A stretch of 64,000 bases of DNA from an uncultured Bacteroidota bacterium (GTDB lineage Bacteria; Bacteroidota; Bacteroidia; JABEUT01), in assembly GCA_903863935.1 (NCBI GenBank), contig CAIPDV010000074.1, forward strand, positions 1 to 64,000, given 5' to 3'. Made by a program: the position numbers and the translations under genes. Below, one piece after another: positions 41,500 through 49,651 of this stretch (within the stretch, counting starts at the first letter, position 1; each line of letters begins with the position of its first letter). The notes under the pieces are model-generated. The model was not told the origin of the DNA. It made no database searches and saw only the letters and a list, made by a program, of their open reading frames with translations.

Positions 41500-41838
41500 A
41501 TGAAACCAATAAGACAAAGTAAAGTAGCCCGACTTCTGCAAAAAGAAATGGGTGAGATTTTCGGAAGAGAAATGAAGGACTTGCTGCCCGGAACTTTGCT
41601 TACTGTAACAGGTGCTGAAGTAAGCCCAGACCTATCGATAGCAAAGATATTTTTTACGGTACTCGGGAAAATAAAACCCGCCGAAGCACAAGAAATACTG
41701 ATGACTCACAAATCGCATATACGTAATGAACTTTCAAAAAGAGTGAAGCACCAAATGCGTATAGTACCCGATTTGAGGTTTCATATTGATGATTCGTATG
41801 ATGCAGTGGCTAGGATTGAAGAACTGCTAAAAAAATAG
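41500..41838 (+). CDS. rbfA: Ribosome-binding factor A
   Basis: 112 residues, KH-like fold, binds the free 30S subunit and helps 16S rRNA 5' end maturation and cold adaptation. Start MKPIRQSKVARLLQKEMGEI. Conserved VTGAEVSPDLSIAKIFFTVL and the helix LRFHIDDSYDAVARIEELL. ATG 41500 is chosen because the -7 box sits between it and the upstream frame opening. rbfA followed by a LolC/E-type permease is common in Bacteroidota; here a methyltransferase gene stands between. Confidence 0.93.
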   Translation: MKPIRQSKVARLLQKEMGEIFGREMKDLLPGTLLTVTGAEVSPDLSIAKIFFTVLGKIKPAEAQEILMTHKSHIRNELSKRVKHQMRIVPDLRFHIDDSYDAVARIEELLKK

Positions 41839-41884
41839 TAATTATACCTTTACAAACTTTTAAACTTTTAAACTTTCTACTCTT

Positions 41885-42691
41885 TTGGAATACGACCCGA
41901 TTAAAAATAAGTTAGGTGGCTTTTTTAATAAATCCCCATTTTTAAGAAAGACATTTTATAGTCTACTGGACTTGCTGCTACTACGTACCTGGCATATTCA
42001 TAAACAGATTAATATTTGGGAAAAGACAGCTCCAAAAGATGCCAAAATATTAGATGCAGGCATGGGCTTTGGGCAATATTCTTTTTGGATGGCAAGCAAA
42101 CACCCTAACTGGAGCATTTTCGGTGTGGATGTAAAACATGAACAGATTGCAGATTGCACCAAATTCTTCGGAGAGGTAGGATTAAAAAACGCCAAGTTTG
42201 AATATGCTGACCTTACAGCTTTCACACATCCAGATACGTATGACTTCGCTTTATCAGTAGACGTTATGGAGCATATCCTGGAAGATGTTCAGGTATTTAA
42301 AAACATTTACGCATCACTACATAAAGGTGGAATGTTGCTTATCTCCACCCCATCAGACCAAGGTGGTTCTGATGTGGAAGAAGGCAGCGGAGAATCCTTT
42401 ATTGGTGAACACGTCCGCAATGGTTATAACATCAACGAAATTCAGGATAAACTTAAAACCGCAGGATTCTCGAAGATAGAAGCCAAATATTCGTATGGTA
42501 AACCCGGACATATTTCTTGGGTGTTGTCAATGAAATATCCAATGAAGATGTTATCAGCCAGCAAAGCATTGCTAATCATTTTACCCTTCTACTACCTTAT
42601 TACTTTCCCTTTTGCGCTTGTGCTTAACGCTATGGACAGGGATGGCAACCACACTACCGGCACGGGGTTGATAGTGAAAGCGTGGAAATAG
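41885..42691 (+). CDS. SAM-dependent methyltransferase, class I
   Basis: 268 residues starting at TTG 41885. Rossmann-fold motif I is ILDAGMGFGQYSFWMA near residue 55, then FGVDVKHEQ (acidic motif II), DFALSVDVMEHI (motif IV) and LLISTPSD. This is the Methyltransf_11/25 group. A hydrophobic stretch near the end (LLIILPFYYLITFPFALVL) suggests membrane association. The substrate is unknown. Separated from rbfA by 46 nt holding an 8-nt AAACTTTT repeat; an operon is plausible. Confidence 0.8.
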   Translation: MEYDPIKNKLGGFFNKSPFLRKTFYSLLDLLLLRTWHIHKQINIWEKTAPKDAKILDAGMGFGQYSFWMASKHPNWSIFGVDVKHEQIADCTKFFGEVGLKNAKFEYADLTAFTHPDTYDFALSVDVMEHILEDVQVFKNIYASLHKGGMLLISTPSDQGGSDVEEGSGESFIGEHVRNGYNINEIQDKLKTAGFSKIEAKYSYGKPGHISWVLSMKYPMKMLSASKALLIILPFYYLITFPFALVLNAMDRDGNHTTGTGLIVKAWK

Positions 42692-42763
42692 AGTTATGAG
42701 TTATAAGTTATGAGTTATGAACCCTACAATTTGGAAATAACTTATAACTCATAACTTATAACT
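42692..42763. repeat. Heptad-stem hairpin before the permease gene
   Basis: Left units AGTTATG, AGTTATA, AGTTATG, AGTTATG (42692-42719). The right arm 42737-42763 is the complement of AGTTATA/AGTTATG units. Best pairing is 21 of 22 between 42699-42720 and the right arm. The left arm starts directly after the methyltransferase stop codon. Confidence 0.85.
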
Positions 42764-42767
42764 ATTG

Positions 42768-42775
42768 TATTTTTG
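42768..42775 (+). promoter_or_regulatory. -7 box TATTTTTG for the permease gene
   Basis: Five nt before ATG 42781 and 4 nt after the hairpin. Confidence 0.5.
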
Positions 42776-42780
42776 CATCA

Positions 42781-44004
42781 ATGAATCTTTCCCTTTTCAT
42801 AGCGCGGCGTTATCTTGTTTCTAAAAAATCGCATAATGCCATCAACATTATATCGGGAGTGGCATTGGGCGGGATTGCGGTTATTACCATGGCGCTTATC
42901 GTGGTGCTGTCAACCTTTAATGGGATATCCGACCTGGTTAAATCCCTCTACAATTCTGCCGGAGGCGATATTGAAATAACCGTACTAAAGGGTAAAACAT
43001 TTCTACCTACAGGCCCGGTATTTGATTCAATCAGGCACTTAAAAGGTGTGAAATACTTTGATGAAACCATGCAGGATAAGGCATTGCTAAAGTATGGCGA
43101 CCGCCAATGTTTGGCATTTATTAAGGGTGTTGGCAATGACTTCGCACCCATGACCCGCTTTGATACGCTTATACGAGCTGGTAAATACTTCCTTAAAAAT
43201 GGAGAGGTTTACTGTGGTGAGTTTGGCCGTGGAGTAGCTGAAGAACTTGGAATTAATTCCGCTGATGAGAACTTTTATTCCGTTTCCTGTTATGCCCCAA
43301 AACGCGGCCTGGATAATGGATCCATAAACCCTGAAGATGCCATAACCCAAACCCACCTATACAGGAGTGGAGTATTCTCTATCAACGATGACTTTGATAG
43401 CCGCTATGTAATTGTATCGGTAGATTTTGCCAGAGAGCTATTTAATTATTCCGACAGATCGGTAACATCTATTGAGATTGGCCTTCGAGATCAGAAGAAT
43501 TCGGCGCAGGTTCAGGAGCAGATAAAAAGCATATTGGGCAACCAGTATGCGGTGAAAGACCGTTTCGAACAAAACGAATTATTATTCAAAACATTGAAAT
43601 CGGAAAAACTGTGGACGTTTATCATCCTCGCCTTTATATTGATAATAGCGACTTTCAACATAGTTGGCTCGCTTTCGATGTTGATCATTGATAAACAAAA
43701 AGACATTGCCATACTTCACAACATGGGTGCGGAAATGAAGTCTGTTCAGAAAATATTTATGTACGAAGGAATTTTAATTACAGTACTGGGTGCAGCCATA
43801 GGCCTGATTCTCGGAACCATTATTTGTTTAATACAAATAAAGTTTAAAATAGTACCTATGAACGACGGCTTTGTGGTGGATGCCTATCCTGTTGCACTTC
43901 AACTAACCGATTACATAAGCATTTTAGCTTGTGTATTTATTATAGGGTTTTTAGCCTCATGGTACCCTGTAAGGGTTTTTACAGCAAAGAAAATTGCTGC
44001 GTAA
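42781..44004 (+). CDS. LolC/LolE-type ABC transporter permease
   Basis: 407 residues of the FtsX/MacB permease family. N-terminal helix region FIARRYLVSKKSHNAINIIS and GVALGGIAVITMALIVVLS. A large periplasmic domain lies at about 50-270. Three helices follow (FIILAFILIIATFNIVGSLS, GILITVLGAAIGLILGTIIC, YISILACVFIIGFLASWYPV), with the coupling motif DKQKDIAILHNMGA. Such permeases extract lipoproteins from the inner membrane for outer-membrane sorting, working with a LolD ATPase. No ATPase gene is adjacent. Confidence 0.88.
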   Translation: MNLSLFIARRYLVSKKSHNAINIISGVALGGIAVITMALIVVLSTFNGISDLVKSLYNSAGGDIEITVLKGKTFLPTGPVFDSIRHLKGVKYFDETMQDKALLKYGDRQCLAFIKGVGNDFAPMTRFDTLIRAGKYFLKNGEVYCGEFGRGVAEELGINSADENFYSVSCYAPKRGLDNGSINPEDAITQTHLYRSGVFSINDDFDSRYVIVSVDFARELFNYSDRSVTSIEIGLRDQKNSAQVQEQIKSILGNQYAVKDRFEQNELLFKTLKSEKLWTFIILAFILIIATFNIVGSLSMLIIDKQKDIAILHNMGAEMKSVQKIFMYEGILITVLGAAIGLILGTIICLIQIKFKIVPMNDGFVVDAYPVALQLTDYISILACVFIIGFLASWYPVRVFTAKKIAA

Positions 44005-44006
44005 TC

Positions 44007-44408
44007 TTACCCATACAAGGTAAAATACCCTGCCAGGTTATGCTTCTCTTCCATATCCATGGCTATTTGTATGGCGGCGGCAAAATAGAGGTAATCCTTT
44101 AGTCCGTGGTGTTCCAGCCAAAGTTCAGCCTTGCCGTCTTCATTCAGCATATTAGCCACAGCAGCCAGTTCCGGGTGTTTTTCCTGCATCAGGATATTCA
44201 CTGCGCTTTTATTGCCATGAACTGCATCTACAAAAATGGCAAGCGTCTTTTCGTTCTTTATAAGCCAGTTCATAGCATCAGGGCTGCCTACCAGGGCTGA
44301 GCCTACGGCAGCAAACTCGGGGGCTTCCTCCCGCACACGTTTGAAAAGATTTTTATCTCCTTTAAGAGCAAGCGTTAGTAGTCGTATTTTCTCTATTGAA
44401 TAAACCAT
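44007..44408 (-). CDS. Conserved helical protein of unknown function
   Basis: 133 residues, not recognised. It is all helical with a repeated core: APEFAAVGSALVGSPDAMNW and HPELAAVANMLNEDGKAELW align with each other, suggesting two HEAT-like or duplicated units. KNEKTLAIFVDAVHGNKSAV lies between them. There is no signal peptide or membrane helix, so it should be cytosolic. Convergent with the permease, 2 nt apart. It is divergent from the PorT-like gene, sharing a compact two-way promoter. Confidence 0.6.
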   Translation of the reverse strand: MVYSIEKIRLLTLALKGDKNLFKRVREEAPEFAAVGSALVGSPDAMNWLIKNEKTLAIFVDAVHGNKSAVNILMQEKHPELAAVANMLNEDGKAELWLEHHGLKDYLYFAAAIQIAMDMEEKHNLAGYFTLYG

Positions 44409-44412
44409 TTGC

Positions 44413-44420
44413 TAAATTTG
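44413..44420 (+). promoter_or_regulatory. -7 box TAAATTTG for the PorT-like gene
   Basis: On the plus strand, 46 nt before ATG 44467. It is separated by only 5 nt from the opposite-strand box at 44426-44433. Confidence 0.45.
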
Positions 44421-44425
44421 CGCTC

Positions 44426-44433
44426 CAAAGTTA
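44426..44433 (-). promoter_or_regulatory. -7 box TAACTTTG for the 44007 gene
   Basis: Seventeen nt before ATG 44408 on the minus strand. The two promoters point toward each other's coding side and overlap. Confidence 0.45.
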
Positions 44434-44466
44434 ATAACAGGAATCATAACATTCGTAATTCAGCAT

Positions 44467-45210
44467 ATGAAATTTAAAGCAATATTGGTTTTTACGCTAC
44501 TTTCTTTTTCTTTAGTAGCCCAGAATGGCTCCTATGGTCCTCCTCCCCCACCCGATGAGGCGAACTCCCCGGATATTTGGGGTGCACGCTATTTCCATTT
44601 TGGGTTGAACTTTACCCCGGGTATTTATTGGCTAACATCCAATACCTCCAATAATACCACCAATGGAGCTTCCTTCGGATATGGCTATGGTGCTAATCTT
44701 GAATTCTATTTCACACGTAACTACGGATTCTTAACTGGCTTTGAGGTAACTCAGATTGGAGCAAAGTATACTAACACAACAGCCTTGAATACATTTATTG
44801 ATTCGATTGTAAAACATGATGAAACAGTTCAATACCTCCAAATACCTTTTGAATTAAAATTGAAAACTGTTCCTTTCAAAAACATGCGTTACTATGGGCT
44901 AGTAGGCCTTAATTTTGGCTTCAGGTTAAAAGCCACAGATAATTATTTCAGTGAGAATTACAATTCTGTTTCTATGGCACCTACCCCATATTATAATGAA
45001 GTGTCGGGAAATAATGCAAATATATCTTCCCAAACCGATTTTTTCCGAGTATCCCTGATAATTGGTGCAGGAGTTGAGTATTCCATTGCCGGAAGCACTG
45101 CATTGCAAGCCTCCATTACTTATAATAACTGCTTTACAAACCTGAATAACACCAGCAGCAATGCTGTTAATGTGAAAGGTATTGAATTAATGCTTGGAAT
45201 ACTTTTCTAA
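44467..45210 (+). CDS. PorT-like outer-membrane beta-barrel protein
   Basis: 247 residues. Signal peptide MKFKAILVFTLLSFSLVA precedes QNGSYG. A proline-rich PPPPPDE follows. The rest is an eight-stranded-barrel pattern with YLQIPFELKLKTVPF, a motif shared by PorT and the OMP_b-brl_2 group, then VSLIIGAGVEYSIAGSTALQ and a final strand IELMLGILF. PorT takes part in T9SS secretion, but many family members do not. The sequence alone does not justify the name. Confidence 0.65.
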   Translation: MKFKAILVFTLLSFSLVAQNGSYGPPPPPDEANSPDIWGARYFHFGLNFTPGIYWLTSNTSNNTTNGASFGYGYGANLEFYFTRNYGFLTGFEVTQIGAKYTNTTALNTFIDSIVKHDETVQYLQIPFELKLKTVPFKNMRYYGLVGLNFGFRLKATDNYFSENYNSVSMAPTPYYNEVSGNNANISSQTDFFRVSLIIGAGVEYSIAGSTALQASITYNNCFTNLNNTSSNAVNVKGIELMLGILF

Positions 45211-45221
45211 ATAAAGAAATT

Positions 45222-45245
45222 CACCCCTACCCCTAAAGGGATTTT
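45222..45245. repeat. Half copy of the CCCC-type palindrome before nadE
   Basis: CACCCCTACCCCTAAAGGG then ATTTTAAG corresponds to the left half of the 46741-46800 element. It ends just before the nadE start codon. Confidence 0.55.
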
Positions 45246-45249
45246 AAGA

Positions 45250-47112
45250 ATGAAAATAGCACTTATACAACTTAATTATACAGTTGGCAATATTGAAGGG
45301 AATGTTGCCAAAATAAAAAATGGTATTAAGCTGGCAAAGGCTAAAGGTGCAGATCTGGCTGTGTTTGCAGAGTTGGCAATATGTGGTTATCCGCCTAAAG
45401 ATTTACTTCTTCAAGATGGGTTTGTCGAAAAGTGCGAAAAAGCCGCCGCTAACATAGCAAAGGATTGTAAGGGCATTGCTGCCATTATTGGCGGGCCCTC
45501 CAAAAACAAGGCCAAGAGCGGCAGACAAGTTTTCAACTCAGCATTTTTTATGGCGGATGGAAAAGTGAAGACAATTATTCACAAAACGCTTTTGCCGTTC
45601 TACGATGTATTTGATGAATATCGTTACTTTGAGCCCGCTAAAGAAAATAAATTTATTACCTATAAGGGAACAAAAATTGGTATTACAATCTGTGAAGACA
45701 TTTGGAACCAATTACCTGATAAAACGGGCCACTGTACCCACAACCGTTTTCCGCTGAAGGAAATGAATGCAGGAAAAACGGATTGCATAATCAACATCTC
45801 TGCTTCGCCGTTTTCCTACACCCATTGGGAAGAGAGGCGCAGAGTGGCTTGCGCCGTTGCTAAAGATTTTAACACCCCGTTATTCTATGTGAATAATATA
45901 GGAACCAACACCGATTTAACCTTCGATGGTGATTCCTTCGTCGTGGATAAAAAGGGAAATGTTATTACCGAGCTTGCCCGATTTGAAGAAGACTTACAGG
46001 TGTTTGATCTGGAGAAAAAGAAAGTTACTTGTACTGACAGAGATTGCTTCGTTCCTCGCAATGACGGTAGGAGCCCGACTGGCATTAATCCGTCATTGCG
46101 AGGCTCTGCGAAGCAATCTCTGTCCCACGTTGCCATTAATAGGGAGCGATTTGTTCCTCACAATAACGTATGGTATTCATCCAAGTCCAACGACGAAAGA
46201 AGAATAACCGAGTCTGTTTATAAAGCACTGGTAATGGGCATTCACGACTTCTTTCACAAAAGCAATATTAAAAAAGCAGTACTGGGCTTAAGTGGTGGAA
46301 TAGACTCTGCTCTTGTGTTGGTTCTGGCAATTGCAGCCCTTGGTAAGGAGAATGTAACCTGTGTTATACTACCCTCCAAATTCACCTCCGACGAAACGAT
46401 GAAGGATGCTATGCAGCTTCTTAAAAACACAGGTGTTGCATGTGAAAACATATCTATTGAGGGTGGAGTAAAAGCCATGAATGAGGCCTTGGCTGATACT
46501 TTTAAGGGATTAAAACCTGACATTACGGAAGAGAACATACAGGCGCGTTTGCGAGGATTACTTATTATGGCGGTAGCCAATAAAACCGGGGCTTTAATGC
46601 TGAATACATCCAACAAAAGTGAATTGGCAACAGGCTACGGAACACTTTACGGGGATATGGGCGGAGCACTTGCTGTTATTGGTGATCTGTATAAAACCCA
46701 AGTCTTCCGCCTAGCTGAATATGTGAATGAAATAACTACCCCCCAAACCCCTAAAGGGGCTTTAAATAGTGCCACTCAAAGCCCCTTTAGGGGTTTGGGG
46801 CAATACCCGGACGGTATTATTCCAAAAAACATACTTACTAAGCCACCAACCGCTGAACTGAAGCCTAATCAAAAGGATTCTGACAGCCTGCCTGAGTACG
46901 AAATACTTGATAAAATACTTATTCAATATATTGAGGAGCACAAATCAGTTGATAAAATAAAACTGAAAGGCGCAGATAAAAAACTAATTCACAGGGTTGT
47001 GAGCCTTATAAATAAAGCTGAATTCAAACGTCATCAGTTTGCACCAATTCTGCGTATATCCCCAAAAGCTTTTGGCATAGGCCGAAGGATGCCAATCGTT
47101 GGTAAATTATAG
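45250..47112 (+). CDS. nadE: Glutamine-dependent NAD+ synthetase with two repeat-derived inserts
   Basis: 620 residues. Makes NAD+ from deamido-NAD+, with glutamine-derived ammonia. The N-terminal nitrilase-fold glutaminase has ELAICGYPPKD (Glu), LLPFYDVFDEYRYF (Lys region) and TICEDIW with nucleophile Cys148. The C-terminal synthetase has PP-loop GLSGGIDSAL (residues 348-353 carry SGGIDS) and NTSNKSELATGYGTLYGDMGG. Relatives of this short type are usually near 540-580 residues. The excess comes from two in-frame palindromic repeats. Residues 262-308 lie in the linker between domains. Residues 498-517 lie just before the KPPTAELKPNQKDSDSLP block. The catalytic residues are intact, so the enzyme is probably active. 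Confidence 0.95.
   Translation: MKIALIQLNYTVGNIEGNVAKIKNGIKLAKAKGADLAVFAELAICGYPPKDLLLQDGFVEKCEKAAANIAKDCKGIAAIIGGPSKNKAKSGRQVFNSAFFMADGKVKTIIHKTLLPFYDVFDEYRYFEPAKENKFITYKGTKIGITICEDIWNQLPDKTGHCTHNRFPLKEMNAGKTDCIINISASPFSYTHWEERRRVACAVAKDFNTPLFYVNNIGTNTDLTFDGDSFVVDKKGNVITELARFEEDLQVFDLEKKKVTCTDRDCFVPRNDGRSPTGINPSLRGSAKQSLSHVAINRERFVPHNNVWYSSKSNDERRITESVYKALVMGIHDFFHKSNIKKAVLGLSGGIDSALVLVLAIAALGKENVTCVILPSKFTSDETMKDAMQLLKNTGVACENISIEGGVKAMNEALADTFKGLKPDITEENIQARLRGLLIMAVANKTGALMLNTSNKSELATGYGTLYGDMGGALAVIGDLYKTQVFRLAEYVNEITTPQTPKGALNSATQSPFRGLGQYPDGIIPKNILTKPPTAELKPNQKDSDSLPEYEILDKILIQYIEEHKSVDKIKLKGADKKLIHRVVSLINKAEFKRHQFAPILRISPKAFGIGRRMPIVGKL
46035..46173. repeat. CATTGCGAGG-type palindromic cluster inside nadE
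   Basis: Half-elements at 46035-46066 and 46090-46124 are near-perfect complements (CCGTCATTGCGAGG and GAAGCAATCTCTGTC cores). A third, drifted half (46142-46173) repeats GCGATTTGTTCCTCACAATA. The whole cluster stays open and is translated as TDRDCFVPRNDG, SLRGSAKQSLS and RERFVPHNN, each related to the others. Confidence 0.85.
46741..46800. repeat. 60-bp CCCCAAACCCCT palindrome inside nadE
   Basis: Exactly 60 bp. Left side CCCCAAACCCCTAAAGGGG, right side CCCCTTTAGGGGTTTGGGG, centre TTTAAATAG/CACTCAAAG. Sixty bases are 20 codons, so the frame is preserved. The same element, drifted, follows comA at 37963-38022. Confidence 0.92.
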
Positions 47113-47130
47113 TTCCGGAGCTTTATTCAT

Positions 47131-47138
47131 TACATTTG
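47131..47138 (+). promoter_or_regulatory. -7 box TACATTTG for the 47157 lipoprotein gene
   Basis: Overlaps an in-frame TTG at 47136, which is therefore not the start; ATG 47157 is. Confidence 0.5.
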
Positions 47139-47156
47139 TTGCATAAATATGCTACA

Positions 47157-47765
47157 ATGAAAAAGACGCTCGTACCTACACTGATCTTACTTTTAACTAT
47201 TACCATCATAACAGCTTGCGGTAACAAGTCCGATTCCAAAGGCACTTCAAAACAAGCAAAATCTGGTTATGACTTTGACGCATCAAAGTATAAGTATAAT
47301 ACGCAACTAGAGCTGGTAAACGCTTTTATGCAAACCCTTGCAGCAAAAGACACAGCAACCCTGATTCAATATCTCATTAATGAAGAAGTTATTTCCTACG
47401 CTGCAACCATTATGGATAAAGAGGATACCATGCCTATTGAGAAAAAAGTTGAAAAAGCCACGAAAGAACTTAACAACAAAATGAAAGCTTGCTGGGGCAC
47501 TACCGTCAGAAATCTTGTAACCATGCTTAATGAAGCCACTATTGACCTTTCTAATTCAACTGTAACTGTTGATACTTCTTTATCCGAACCCTTCAAGGGG
47601 GTTCCATCAATCCTTCATAGCAAAGCAACGGTGCGCATTCTCAGTAAAGACCAGAAATATCATAAACTGGATATTTATTCATTACTACGTGTGAAAGGTA
47701 AATGGTTTATTCTAGGCCCTAAATGGAATTTGGATGGTAAGTCTGTTCCAAACCGGCCTCAGTAA
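47157..47765 (+). CDS. Lipoprotein of unknown function
   Basis: 202 residues. Signal MKKTLVPTLILLLTITIITAC gives a lipobox ending ITAC (quoted in part: LLLTITIITAC). Ser/Lys-rich linker GNKSDSKGTSKQAKSG. The mature domain has two helices with ELVNAFMQTLAAKDTATLIQ and KATKELNNKMKACWG, then strands ending KGKWFILGPKW. The pattern resembles NTF2-like or DUF4878-type lipoproteins, where a helix is followed by a curved sheet, but I cannot assign it firmly. Confidence 0.65.
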   Translation: MKKTLVPTLILLLTITIITACGNKSDSKGTSKQAKSGYDFDASKYKYNTQLELVNAFMQTLAAKDTATLIQYLINEEVISYAATIMDKEDTMPIEKKVEKATKELNNKMKACWGTTVRNLVTMLNEATIDLSNSTVTVDTSLSEPFKGVPSILHSKATVRILSKDQKYHKLDIYSLLRVKGKWFILGPKWNLDGKSVPNRPQ

Positions 47766-47876
47766 AACACATTTTCAGAACGTTAAAAACAATTCGTATT
47801 TATTGATAGGTCTTGTTTTTCTATCTTTACGCCGGGAATAATAAGTTGAATTAAACAAACGTTGGGCTTGGTAAAA

Positions 47877-48518
47877 ATGAAAATAAAAAATACGGTTCTG
47901 TTATTTTTTTTCTTTGCGCTGATTTATGCAAACAGCCCGCTAATCGCCCAATCTGTAACATTTACAGGTGAAGACACACCGCCCCCACCGCTTCATTTTA
48001 CCCTTAATGCAGGATATGGTTTGCCTAACTTAATCGGCAATTCAATTAAAGCCATGGGATATGGTTCTAATAACGGCAATTTCAACCCTGTTTATTTTGA
48101 GTTAGGATATAATTATTCAAGTAAAGGGCTGCTTTCCTTTTACGGTTCTTATTCACAAGCTAATACCGGAGATTTTTTTTGGGCAGATACTGCCAATACT
48201 ATTTATGGGTATAATTATTCTGTTTCGATAGTAACATTCGGATTATCTACCGAATACCACTTTGGTAACAATGAGCATTTCTTGCCTTATTTTGGTGCTA
48301 TGCTAGGCTATCGCTTCATTAATTTAAGTGCCTCCGGCGATTTGTCTCCGGTTGATGCTGCCACCGTTAATTTAAGTACTTTTAATTACCATGTTTATGC
48401 CGGACTTTCCTGGTATTTCCTCAAATGGATGGGCTTAGATATACGGGCAGGTTATGGAAATAGTTATTATGCCTCAATGGGTCTGTCTTTCCGCTTTCTG
48501 ATGAACAGAGACGAGTAG
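47877..48518 (+). CDS. Outer-membrane beta-barrel protein
   Basis: 213 residues. Signal peptide MKIKNTVLLFFFFALIYANS precedes PLIAQS. The mature chain alternates hydrophobic and polar residues with frequent Gly and Tyr (LNAGYGLPNLIG, FELGYNYSSKGLLSFYGSYS, AMLGYRFINLS, YAGLSWYFLKWMGLDIRAGY), ending in an aromatic terminal strand ASMGLSFRFL. This fits an eight-stranded OmpW/OMP_b-brl barrel. The longer frame starts at TTG 47862; ATG 47877 is preferred. Function unknown. Confidence 0.65.
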   Translation: MKIKNTVLLFFFFALIYANSPLIAQSVTFTGEDTPPPPLHFTLNAGYGLPNLIGNSIKAMGYGSNNGNFNPVYFELGYNYSSKGLLSFYGSYSQANTGDFFWADTANTIYGYNYSVSIVTFGLSTEYHFGNNEHFLPYFGAMLGYRFINLSASGDLSPVDAATVNLSTFNYHVYAGLSWYFLKWMGLDIRAGYGNSYYASMGLSFRFLMNRDE

Positions 48519-48586
48519 AAAAATAAATAAAATACAAAAAGTATTTTGTAAGCAGTCCATACCTAACATCTCAAAATTCTTTTTCC

Positions 48587-48594
48587 TATCTTTG
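48587..48594 (+). promoter_or_regulatory. -7 box TATCTTTG for the ferredoxin gene
   Basis: Twenty nt before ATG 48615. Confidence 0.5.
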
Positions 48595-48614
48595 TGCCCT
48601 TATCTAATTAAGCT

Positions 48615-48962
48615 ATGGCACTAAGAATAACAGACGAATGTATCAATTGCGGGGCTTGTGAACCCGAATGTCCGAATAATGCAATTTATGAAGGCGGCAA
48701 CGAATGGCGCTTTTCCGATGGAACTTCTGTTAAAGGAGTGTTCAAAGCCAAGAGCGGACTTACCGTTGATGCGAACGATGCACAATCCCCTGTGGAATTA
48801 GACCGTTATTACATTGTAGGCGACAAATGCACTGAGTGTGTAGGTTTCCATGATGAGCCACAATGTGCTTCAGTTTGCCCTGTAGATTGCTGCATAGTTG
48901 ACACTAACAACCAGGAATCGAAAGAAGATTTATTGGTTAAGAAAGGAACATTGCACGTGTAA
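48615..48962 (+). CDS. 2[4Fe-4S] ferredoxin
   Basis: 115 residues. The first cluster ligands are [12 protein letters not shown]; the second set is [21 protein letters not shown], with the wider spacing seen in the YfhL/bacterial 2[4Fe-4S] type. Between them lies an about 40-residue insertion ([20 protein letters not shown]) typical of the Bacteroidota form. It is a cytosolic electron carrier whose partner is unknown. The next gene follows by 22 nt. Confidence 0.92.
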   Translation: MALRITDECINCGACEPECPNNAIYEGGNEWRFSDGTSVKGVFKAKSGLTVDANDAQSPVELDRYYIVGDKCTECVGFHDEPQCASVCPVDCCIVDTNNQESKEDLLVKKGTLHV

Positions 48963-48984
48963 TCCTTTATCTTTGAGGTCATAA

Positions 48985-49614
48985 ATGGCTTCAACAGATA
49001 CTATTTTTTCAGAAAAAGTAATTACCAGAATTTGGAAGTCTTGTAGTATTTCCGGAATGGTCATTTGTTTTTCATGGGTGCTTATAGCTTTTTCAGGTAT
49101 TCCCTATGAAGGCGAAACACCATTAGAATTCACACAGGGGTTTGTAGTTGATTCAACTGGCAACATTTATATACATACGGGAATTTATAGCAAAGTATTG
49201 GTATACAATAAAGATGGGGAATTTCAGCATAGTTGGCCTGCCGATGCAGACGGAAACCTGGATATTGAAATTACTCCCGAACAGAACATACTTATAACAA
49301 GTCAGAAAGGCAGCTATCAGGTTTGTTACAACCGCTCCGGAAAAGAGCTTTATACAAATAAGTTACCTGACGATTCGTATTACGAAAACCACAAAACAAC
49401 CCGAAAATTTGTAAACGGAAACACAAGTTATAAATTAGAAGGCTCATTTATACCAAGACTGGTAGAGACTTCATCACCAACTCAAAAAGTACTCGTTAGA
49501 CAGAAATGGTATTTTTATATTCTGAATTTTTATGTAGGATTTCTATTGATAGTATGCGGAGGAGGTATCTATTTTTATACAAAAAAAGGGCCAATCGGAA
49601 CTAATTTAAATTGA
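48985..49614 (+). CDS. Two-helix membrane protein with NHL-like extracytoplasmic part
   Basis: 209 residues. One hydrophobic helix near the start (GMVICFSWVLIAFSGI) and one near the end (YFYILNFYVGFLLIVCGGGI) enclose an extracytoplasmic region. That region has FVVDSTGNIYIHTGIYSKVL, VYNKDGEFQHSW and ITPEQNILITSQKGSY, the short strand-turn units of NHL/SMP-30-type propellers, but too few for a closed propeller. Function unknown. It lies 22 nt behind the ferredoxin gene and may be co-transcribed. Confidence 0.6.
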   Translation: MASTDTIFSEKVITRIWKSCSISGMVICFSWVLIAFSGIPYEGETPLEFTQGFVVDSTGNIYIHTGIYSKVLVYNKDGEFQHSWPADADGNLDIEITPEQNILITSQKGSYQVCYNRSGKELYTNKLPDDSYYENHKTTRKFVNGNTSYKLEGSFIPRLVETSSPTQKVLVRQKWYFYILNFYVGFLLIVCGGGIYFYTKKGPIGTNLN

Positions 49615-49651
49615 ATCTATAAAAACAGCTATTTGCCTGTCGGGCTCCGAC

